Positions 1 through 5,456 of a DNA stretch of 7,008 bases are shown here, piece after piece; the stretch's first letter is position 1, and each line of letters starts with the position of its first letter. The DNA lies in assembly GCA_029865675.1 (NCBI GenBank), contig JARXAU010000047.1:1-7008 (forward strand), read 5' to 3'. Under the pieces are notes generated by a model. That model was not told where the DNA came from. It saw only the letters and a list, made by a program, of their open reading frames with translations, and ran no database searches. This stretch comes from Rhodoferax sp. GTDB taxonomy: Bacteria; Pseudomonadota; Gammaproteobacteria; Burkholderiales; Burkholderiaceae_C. The translations under genes and the position numbers were made by a program.

Positions 1-66
1 TTTCTTTGGTTACTTTCTTTTGGCGAAGCAAAAGAAAGTAACTCGGCTGCCGGGCCGAGACCCGGC
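1..66. repeat. Dispersed palindromic repeat (two adjacent hairpins)
   Basis: A perfect 14-bp inverted repeat is visible: GTTACTTTCTTTTG at 9-22 and CAAAAGAAAGTAAC at 29-42, separated by a 6-nt loop. A second GC-rich unit follows with two mutually exclusive stems: CTCGGC (42-47) with GCCGAG (54-59), and GCCGGG (49-54) with CCCGGC (61-66). Established pattern, from memory: AAAGAAAGTAAC-type palindromes followed by a GC-rich hairpin recur in intergenic regions of Burkholderiales and some Xanthomonadales. The element probably starts before base 1, because the TTTCTTTGG at 1-9 looks like part of the flank. It sits directly in front of soxD, where soxB would normally end. It could act as an mRNA stabiliser or a partial terminator, but the sequence does not decide. 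There is no transposase and no T-tract after the GC-rich stem. Confidence 0.65.
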
Positions 67-102
67 CTGCCACGTTGTCCAACCAAGCGATTAATCAGCA
101 AG

Positions 103-372
103 ATGATAAGAATCAACTGCCCCCACTGCGGCCTGCGCGACCACGAAGAGTTCAGCTACTTCGGCGACGCCACCAAGGCTTATCCCGGTCTGGAGGCGGA
201 AAACCACGACGCCTGGGTCGACGCCGTTTACACCCGCAAAAACCCGCGCGGCATCCACACCGAGTTTTGGCAGCACACCCTGGGCTGCCGCCGCTGGCTG
301 GTGGTCAAGCGCCACACGGTAACGCACGACATTGAATCGGTGGTCGTCGCCGCTGAAAGAGAGCTGCCATGA
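103..372 (+). CDS. soxD: Sarcosine oxidase delta subunit (SoxD)
   Basis: An 89-residue protein, the usual size for the small zinc-binding delta subunit of cytoplasmic heterotetrameric sarcosine oxidase. The N-terminus reads MIRINCPHCGLRDHEEF, and a HTLGC motif follows. The family's zinc ligands are all visible: Cys6 and Cys9 in CPHC, His58, and Cys62 in HxxxC. The central WVDAVYTRKNPRG and the Trp-rich CRRWLVV segment are also typical. The subunit helps hold the complex together and is not itself a redox centre. ATG at 103 puts the CPHC motif at the expected position; only a weak purine stretch (AGCAAG, 97-102) precedes it, with no spacing, so translation may depend on coupling to an upstream gene. 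Its TGA overlaps the soxA ATG (ATGA, 369-372), indicating cotranscription. soxB would be expected upstream but is not in the window. The name refers to sarcosine oxidase, not to sulfur oxidation. Confidence 0.93.
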   Translation: MIRINCPHCGLRDHEEFSYFGDATKAYPGLEAENHDAWVDAVYTRKNPRGIHTEFWQHTLGCRRWLVVKRHTVTHDIESVVVAAERELP

Positions 373-2063
373 TGCAATCCAATTCCTCCGGCGCCTCCAA
401 AGGCGGCGCCTACCGCATTGCCAAAGGTGGACGCGTAGACCGCAACCAGGCTCTGAGCTTCACCCTGGACGGCAAAGCGTTCCAAGGCTTTGCCGGAGAC
501 ACCGTCGCCTCCACCCTTTTGGCGCATGGCGAGCACCTGGTGGCGCGCTCTTTCAAGTACCACCGCCCGCGCGGCATCATGGCGGCTGGCGTGGAAGAGG
601 CCAATGCCCTGCTTACGGTGGGCGACGGCGGCACGCGCGAGCCCAATATTGCCGCTACCGTGCTGGAGCTGGAAGACGGCTTGCAAACCCGCACGCAAAA
701 CGCCTGGCCTTCGGTGCGCTTTGACGCGATGGAGATTACCTCCGTGTTGTCGCCAATTTTTGTGGCCGGTTTCTACTACAAGACTTTCATGGGGCCCACG
801 CGCAGCGCCTGGATGCTCTACGAGCACTTCATCCGCAAGGCCGCAGGCCTGGGCGCCTCTGTGAACGACGCCGATGTGCACCGCTACGACTGGCACAACG
901 ACTACACCGACGTGCTGGTCATTGGCTCAGGAGCCGCCGGGCTGAGCGCCGCCTTGCACGCCGCGCGTGCCGGCTGTGACGTGGTGTTGGTGGAGCAAGA
1001 CTTTGCTCTGGGGGGCGCGCTGCTGAACCACCCGGTGGGCAGCGCCAAAGGCCAGTGGATGGCCACCATGCTGGCCGCGCTGCAAGCCACAGGACGGGTG
1101 CGCATGCTGATGCGCGCCACCGCTTTTGGCGTGTACGACGGCAATACGGTGGGCGTGATTGAGCGCTCCGCGCCCGGCGTGGCCGACCCGGCGCACGGCG
1201 TGCCCCGCCAGCGCATGCGCACGGTGCGGGCGGCTGCCATCGTCATGGCCTGCGGCGCGATTGAGCGCCCGCTGGTGTTTGCGGGCAATGACAAGCCCGG
1301 CGTCATGCTCTCAGGCGCCGTGGGCGCGTATGTGAACCGCTACGCGGTGGCGCCAGGCAAGCGCGCGGTGTTTTGCGTGAACAACGACGCGGCGTATGCC
1401 GACGCCATGGCGCTGGCTCAGGCGGGCTCGCAGGTGAATCTGGTCGATTTGCGCAGCGCGGTGCGCCCTGAATTGCTGGCCTCGGCCACTGGCGCTGGTA
1501 TCACGGTGCAAACGGGCAGCACCGTCACCGACGTGTACGGCCACTTGCACGCCAAACGCTGTCGCATCAGCGGATATGACGCCAGCACCGGGCGCGTCAT
1601 GGGCGGGCCGATGGAGCTGGATGTGGACTTGGTGGCCATGTCGGGCGGCTGGACGCCTACGGTGCATTTAAGTTCGCACCGCAACGTCAAGCCCGTGTAC
1701 CGTAGCGACATTGCCTGTTTTGTACCGGGCGGCTTTGACCGCGCCCAGTTTGGAGCAGGTGCCATGGTGGGCTGCCAGAGCTGGAGCGAGGCGATTGATT
1801 CCGGCTGGCAAGCAGGTGCCCAGGCGGCGGCTGTGACCGGTAAGCACCTCAGTGATCCAGCGCCCACGCTAGAAGACGACACATCCACCGCCTTTATGCC
1901 TGCCGGGCCGCTGCTGAGTGCCCAACCCAGCGGCAAGGCGTTTATTGACTTTCAGAACGACGTCACCGTAGACGACGTGGAACTCGCCCACCGCGAGGGC
2001 TACCAGTCGGTGGAACACCTGAAGCGCTACACCACGCTGGGGCATGGGCACGGACCAGGGTAA
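369..2063 (+). CDS. soxA: Sarcosine oxidase alpha subunit, N-terminal part (frameshifted soxA)
   Basis: Encodes 564 residues covering the N-terminal 55% of the alpha subunit. Residues about 25-110 form the ferredoxin-like N-terminal region with the characteristic SFKYHRPRGI at 61-70. A Rossmann dinucleotide-binding motif GSGAAG lies at 186-191 after VLVI; in this family the alpha subunit binds NAD+. Further family segments are MACGAIERP (293-301) and SGGWTP (425-430). Homology holds through Leu557; the last six residues (HGHGPG) are out of frame and the stop is TAA at 2061-2063. The rest of the protein continues in the next frame (2044-3393). Two tandem ATGs are possible starts, 369 and 372. 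AGAGAG at 358-363 lies 5 nt before the first and 8 nt before the second, so 372 is equally plausible. The gene overlaps soxD by ATGA. Alone, this product would lack the folate-binding half and probably could not give a normal enzyme. Confidence 0.85.
   Translation: MMQSNSSGASKGGAYRIAKGGRVDRNQALSFTLDGKAFQGFAGDTVASTLLAHGEHLVARSFKYHRPRGIMAAGVEEANALLTVGDGGTREPNIAATVLELEDGLQTRTQNAWPSVRFDAMEITSVLSPIFVAGFYYKTFMGPTRSAWMLYEHFIRKAAGLGASVNDADVHRYDWHNDYTDVLVIGSGAAGLSAALHAARAGCDVVLVEQDFALGGALLNHPVGSAKGQWMATMLAALQATGRVRMLMRATAFGVYDGNTVGVIERSAPGVADPAHGVPRQRMRTVRAAAIVMACGAIERPLVFAGNDKPGVMLSGAVGAYVNRYAVAPGKRAVFCVNNDAAYADAMALAQAGSQVNLVDLRSAVRPELLASATGAGITVQTGSTVTDVYGHLHAKRCRISGYDASTGRVMGGPMELDVDLVAMSGGWTPTVHLSSHRNVKPVYRSDIACFVPGGFDRAQFGAGAMVGCQSWSEAIDSGWQAGAQAAAVTGKHLSDPAPTLEDDTSTAFMPAGPLLSAQPSGKAFIDFQNDVTVDDVELAHREGYQSVEHLKRYTTLGHGHGPG
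2039..2042 (+). other. soxA: Frameshift site in soxA: one extra G in a GGGG run
   Basis: The upstream frame reads ACG CTG GGG CAT GGG CAC (T-L-G-H-G-H) and stops at 2061-2063. The alternative frame reads GGC ATG GGC ACG GAC CAG GGT AAA (G-M-G-T-D-Q-G-K), which is the conserved continuation expected after KRYTTL in SoxA proteins. Deleting any one G of 2039-2042 fuses both parts into 1007 residues, a normal length for this subunit. No other stop or shift is seen in either part. A short G-run is a common site of both sequencing and replication slippage errors. It does not resemble a classical slippery heptamer, and I see no obvious downstream pseudoknot, so programmed frameshifting is unlikely. 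Confidence 0.85.
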
Positions 2064-3393
2064 AACCTCCAACCTCAACGGCCTGGGCCTGATGGCCGCA
2101 GCGCGCGGCATTGACGTGGCCGCTGCGGGCACCACTACCTTCCGCCCGCCCTACACCCCGGCCAGCCTGGGCGCGCTGGCCGGCCGCAACGTGGGGCCGC
2201 ACTTCCAGCCCGAGCGCCGCACCGCCATGCACGGCTGGCACGAAACCCATGACGGCGTGAAGATGGAGGCCGGTCTGTGGCTGCGCCCCCTGTGGTACCG
2301 CAGCAATGGCGCCACGCTGGGCCAGGCCTACAAGGCGGAAATGGACTTGGTGCGTGAGAGCGTGGGCATGGCCGATACCTCCACCCTGGGCAAGATTGAC
2401 GTGCAGGGGCCGGACGCCGCCGAGTTTTTGGACCGCGTGTACGTCAACGGCTTCTCCAAACTGGCGGTAGGCAAGGCGCGCTACGGCTTCATGCTGCGCG
2501 AAGACGGCATCGTGATGGACGACGGCACCACCACGCGCATCAGCGACACCCAGTTTTTCCTGACCACCACCACCGCCCAGGCAGCCAAAGTGATGAGCCA
2601 CCTGGAGTTTTTGCTGCAAGTGGTGTGGCCCAAGCTGCGGGTAACGGTGGCCTCGGTCACTGACCAATGGGCGGCCATGAGTGTTGCCGGGCCGCGCGCG
2701 CGCGATACGCTGCAAGCGGCGTTTCCCCACTTGGCGCTGGACAACGAGGCCCTGCCCTTTATGGGCTTGCTCGACGCGCAAGGTGAAGGCGCCCTGGCCG
2801 GTGCGCCGCTGCGCATCCTGCGCCTGACCTTCTCGGGCGAACTGGCCTTTGAGATCTTTACCCCCACCCACCACGGGCTGGCGGTGTGGCAGCACATGCT
2901 GGACGCAGGCAAGCCCTGGCAATTGCGGCCCTACGGCTTGGAGGCCCTGGGCTCGCTGCGCATAGAAAAAGGTCATGTGGTCGGCTCCGAGATGGACGGG
3001 CGCACCACGCTGGACGACCTGGGCGCGGGCAAGATGGCCAGCAAAACCAAAGCCTTCTGGGGCGATGCGCTGCGCCGCAGCCCCCATCTGGTGCGCCCCG
3101 ACCGACCCAGCCTGGTCGGGCTAGAGGCGGTGGACGCCAACGAGCCGCCCGCAAACGGCTCCATCCTGTTTTTTGCAGACGACGCCATTAAGGGCCACGG
3201 GCGCGGTCACATCACGTCCACCACCTTCAGCAAAACTGTGGGCAAGGCCATTGGCCTGGGCCTGCTGCAAGGCGGCACCGCCCACATCGGCAAAGAAATC
3301 ATCGCCGCCTCCCCCACCCAAGGGCGCCAATACCGCCTGCGCGTGGTCGACCCCTGCTTTATTGACGCGCAAGGAGCACGCTACCGTGGCTGA
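2044..3393 (+). CDS. soxA: Sarcosine oxidase alpha subunit, C-terminal part (GcvT-like folate domain)
   Basis: A 449-codon frame that supplies the C-terminal half of SoxA. It begins inside the conserved GMGTDQGKTSN segment, so its first ATG is an internal Met of the full protein and not a convincing start: only the GGGG at 2039-2042, one base away, is purine-rich upstream. Residues about 1-80 are the linker and family-specific segment (GTTTFRPPYTP, HGWHETHDGVKMEAG). From about 83 onward it is an aminomethyltransferase (GcvT)-like, tetrahydrofolate-binding domain, with LGKIDVQGPDAAEFLDRV, VAGPRARDTL, TFSGELAFEI and LGSLRIEKGH. In the intact enzyme this domain captures the one-carbon unit from sarcosine as 5,10-methylene-tetrahydrofolate. 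The stop TGA (3391-3393) overlaps the soxG start by 8 nt. The reading frame is clean, so any mutation is recent or the shift is an error. Independent translation cannot be excluded. Confidence 0.85.
   Translation: MGTDQGKTSNLNGLGLMAAARGIDVAAAGTTTFRPPYTPASLGALAGRNVGPHFQPERRTAMHGWHETHDGVKMEAGLWLRPLWYRSNGATLGQAYKAEMDLVRESVGMADTSTLGKIDVQGPDAAEFLDRVYVNGFSKLAVGKARYGFMLREDGIVMDDGTTTRISDTQFFLTTTTAQAAKVMSHLEFLLQVVWPKLRVTVASVTDQWAAMSVAGPRARDTLQAAFPHLALDNEALPFMGLLDAQGEGALAGAPLRILRLTFSGELAFEIFTPTHHGLAVWQHMLDAGKPWQLRPYGLEALGSLRIEKGHVVGSEMDGRTTLDDLGAGKMASKTKAFWGDALRRSPHLVRPDRPSLVGLEAVDANEPPANGSILFFADDAIKGHGRGHITSTTFSKTVGKAIGLGLLQGGTAHIGKEIIAASPTQGRQYRLRVVDPCFIDAQGARYRG
3371..3376 (+). promoter_or_regulatory. 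Ribosome binding site of soxG
   Basis: AAGGAG, a near-consensus Shine-Dalgarno sequence, lies inside the end of soxA, 9 nt before the GTG at 3386. It decides in favour of the GTG start for soxG over ATG codons further upstream in the same frame, such as the one at 3173 that lies deep inside soxA. Confidence 0.8.
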
Positions 3394-4000
3394 TACCGCA
3401 TTCCATAGCCCTTTTGCCGAGCACAGCGCATGCGAGCACCCCAGCCGGGACGGCCAGATACAGGTGCGCCTGCACGCTCAGACGCTGCCCAGCGTCACCC
3501 TGATCAGCACCTGGCCTAGCGGCACTGCCGCCTTGTGCGACGCGCTGGCGCAGGCTTTGGCCGCCACCGACATGTTTCCCCTTCCATCCGCCACCGGCCA
3601 GACCGCGCCCTGCCCCTTGGGGCTTCTGATGCGCACAGGCCCCACGGAGTTCTTGCTGGTTGGCGAGACGGCGGCAGACACCGTGGGCGCCCTGCGCCGC
3701 CGTATTGCGCCCGACCTGGGCGCTGTGCTGGACCTGAGCCACGCGCGCGTTCGCGTGCAGGTGCAGGGCGCGCAGGCGGTGGCGGCCTTGGGCAAGCTGT
3801 TTGCGCTGGACTTTCGCGACGCCGCCTTTCCCGTGGGCCGCATGCAACTCAGCGGCCACCACCACGTGCCCTGCAGCCTGCACCGCTTGGGCGAAGACCG
3901 TTTTGACCTCTACCTGCTCAGCACCTATGCCCACGGCCAGTTGGAGGCGCTTATGGATGCTGCGCTGGAATATGGTGTGGCGCTCACCCTGGCGCGGTAG
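3386..4000 (+). CDS. soxG: Sarcosine oxidase gamma subunit (SoxG)
   Basis: With the GTG start the protein has 204 residues, a usual size for the gamma subunit of heterotetrameric sarcosine oxidase, which binds against the alpha-subunit C-terminal region and has a related fold. Recognisable family-like segments are EFLLVGE (about residues 88-94), LSHARVRVQVQG, LGKLFALDFRDAAFPVGR, and the C-terminal DLYLLSTYAHGQLEALMDAALEYG. Sequence conservation in this family is low, so the call rests on these segments together with position: it follows soxA with an 8-nt overlap and its own strong Shine-Dalgarno, in the canonical B-D-A-G order. The frame is also open upstream through soxA, but that stretch encodes arginine/proline-rich shadow peptide. 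Not seen downstream are the folate-linked genes (such as a formyl-tetrahydrofolate deformylase or methylene-tetrahydrofolate dehydrogenase) that often accompany these operons. Confidence 0.9.
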   Translation: MADTAFHSPFAEHSACEHPSRDGQIQVRLHAQTLPSVTLISTWPSGTAALCDALAQALAATDMFPLPSATGQTAPCPLGLLMRTGPTEFLLVGETAADTVGALRRRIAPDLGAVLDLSHARVRVQVQGAQAVAALGKLFALDFRDAAFPVGRMQLSGHHHVPCSLHRLGEDRFDLYLLSTYAHGQLEALMDAALEYGVALTLAR

Positions 4001-4199
4001 TGCAATCCAACAGTCTTGCCAGTCCAAGCCCGTTGGCCGGGTTGCAAGATGGATCGCCGGTTACGCATCGCAAGTGAGGCATCGGGGTGTCGCGGGCAGC
4101 CATTAAGATCTAAGGCCCGCTGTGATGACGCAACGGGGAGACGCGCTTTATCTTCCAGCGAAGTGAAGTGATCCGCACAGTGCACAACTCTGGGCTCCT
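4001..4199. other. Intergenic region between sarcosine oxidase and efflux operons
   Basis: No supported gene lies in this 199-bp gap. Three weak dyads are visible. CCCG (4029-4032) pairs with CGGG (4038-4041), extended by G-T and A-T pairs. TTGC-AA-GATG (4042-4051) pairs imperfectly with CATCGCAA (4066-4073). GCGGGC (4092-4097) pairs with GCCCGC (4115-4120) around an AGATCT centre. None is followed by a T-tract, so a Rho-independent terminator is not supported. I could not find a -35/-10 pair with good spacing. The last dyad, or the one at 4042-4073, could be an operator for the pump genes, but this is inference only. Confidence 0.5.
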
Positions 4200-5456
4200 A
4201 TGAATCCCCGTCTTTTCTTATTTGGCGCATACACCGCCATCGTCTCTCTGGGCCTGCTGGCATGTACCGAAAAAACACCCGCTAACAACCCTGGCCAAGC
4301 GCCAGCTGCCAGCGCACCGGTTTCACTGGCGGCGCCCGGGCCAAGCGCTGCACCCGGGTCAGCCAATCCTGCGGGTCCCGCAGTTTCGGTCACCACCGCA
4401 AGAGCAGAAGCGCGGGACATGGCGGTCAACCTGAAAACCACGGGTACTGTGTTCCCCTTGGCGAGTGTGGACATCAAAGCGCAGACCAGCTCGGTAGTGA
4501 CAAAAATGCACATCAAGGGCGGCCAGTTCGTACGCGCAGGAGACCCCTTATTTAGCCTAGACGGCCGCGTTGAACAGGCCAATCTGGCTAAAGTCAGGGC
4601 CCAACTAGCCAAAAACCAGGCGGTGCTGGCAGACACCCAACGCCAGTTGCAGCGCGCCTTAGAACTCCAGGCGCAAAATTTCGTGACCAAAAGTGCCGTA
4701 GACACCGCTCAATCGGCGGTCGACGCAGCATCTGCCAACCTGCTAGCTGACCAAGCAGCCATCGAAGCGGCCAACGTGGCGCTGTCTTACACGCAAATTG
4801 TTGCGCCCTTGAGCGGACGTGCGGGAGCGCTGAGCGTGTCGATTGGTACCGCGCTGCAAAGCAATCTCTCGCCGATGGTCACCATCACCCAGCTCGACCC
4901 GATTGCAGTCACCTTCAACCTGCCCCAGCGCAACCTGGCCCAGGCCATCGCGGCGCTCAAAGACGGTGGCACCCAGGTCACCGCCACCCTGGCCGACAAC
5001 GGCGGCAGTTTCCAAGGCCGCCTGTACTTTGTGGACAACTTGGTAGACGCAGCCTCGGGCACGGTGCGCGCGCGCGCCAGGTTTGACAACAAGGACGGTC
5101 GCCTGTGGCCTGGCGCCTTTGTGGAGATATCCCAGACCATTAACACCGTAAAAGACGCAGTCATCGTGCCACAGGCAGCCTTGATCCAGTCTGCGCGCGG
5201 TCCTATGGTCTATGTGGTGGAAGAGGGAAAAGCCCTGGCACGCCCGGTCAAACAAGTAGCCGGACAAAACGCAGAGGCTGCGATTACCGGAGTTACGGAA
5301 GGTGAGGTGGTGGTGGTCGACGGTAAGCAGAACCTGCGTCCGGGCTCGCTGGTGGTGGAGCGCCCCAAAGAAGCCAAAAGCGGCACGCCCCCGGCAGGGA
5401 TACCCGCTGTCACAGCCCCCGCCGCCGTGGGCACGCCGTCGCGCAGCGCGCCATGA
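4200..5456 (+). CDS. RND efflux periplasmic adaptor lipoprotein (HlyD/MdtA/AcrA family)
   Basis: A 418-residue membrane fusion protein that would link an inner-membrane RND pump to an outer-membrane channel. A short signal peptide ends in LLAC with the lipidated Cys22 followed by Thr, so the protein should be a lipoprotein anchored in the inner membrane facing the periplasm. Residues 23-61 are a Pro/Ala/Ser-rich linker. A first barrel-sandwich half follows (GTVFPLASVDIKAQ, VRAGDPLFSLD), then an alpha-helical hairpin rich in Gln, Ala and Leu (about 124-190). The second lipoyl half has the hallmark YTQIVAPLSGRAG (197-209). A beta-barrel (about 234-310) and a membrane-proximal domain with VIVPQAAL complete it. 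The last about 28 residues are again Pro/Ala-rich. ATG 4200 is the first start after an in-frame TGA at 4164, though upstream there is only a weak GGG and no good Shine-Dalgarno. It overlaps the permease gene by ATGA. The substrate cannot be inferred. Confidence 0.92.
   Translation: MNPRLFLFGAYTAIVSLGLLACTEKTPANNPGQAPAASAPVSLAAPGPSAAPGSANPAGPAVSVTTARAEARDMAVNLKTTGTVFPLASVDIKAQTSSVVTKMHIKGGQFVRAGDPLFSLDGRVEQANLAKVRAQLAKNQAVLADTQRQLQRALELQAQNFVTKSAVDTAQSAVDAASANLLADQAAIEAANVALSYTQIVAPLSGRAGALSVSIGTALQSNLSPMVTITQLDPIAVTFNLPQRNLAQAIAALKDGGTQVTATLADNGGSFQGRLYFVDNLVDAASGTVRARARFDNKDGRLWPGAFVEISQTINTVKDAVIVPQAALIQSARGPMVYVVEEGKALARPVKQVAGQNAEAAITGVTEGEVVVVDGKQNLRPGSLVVERPKEAKSGTPPAGIPAVTAPAAVGTPSRSAP

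Noticed and set aside
228..896. A 222-codon minus-strand open frame spanning soxD and soxA
   Set aside because: It crosses two well-supported genes on the other strand and its translation shows no domain signature.
2037..2063. Programmed ribosomal frameshift in soxA
   Set aside because: CTGGGGCATGGG lacks a standard slippery heptamer, and SoxA is not known to need frameshifting. An indel or sequencing error explains it more simply.
1963..3087. A 374-codon open frame on the minus strand opposite soxA
   Set aside because: It is rich in His, Arg, Gln and Gly with no recognisable motifs, and lies antisense to a strongly conserved coding region. Long antisense frames are expected in GC-rich genes.
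3173..3385. Upstream extension of soxG to an ATG at 3173
   Set aside because: It would overlap 220 bp of soxA, encodes Pro/Ala/Ser-rich shadow sequence, and ignores the AAGGAG-GTG start at 3371-3388.
4026..4043. Rho-independent terminator after soxG
   Set aside because: The stem is at most 6 bp including a G-T pair and is followed by GCAAGATGG, not by a T-run.
3925..4185. Minus-strand 86-codon frame that could be a pump regulator
   Set aside because: No helix-turn-helix or other recognisable pattern; it is partly antisense to soxG and has no ribosome binding site that I can see.
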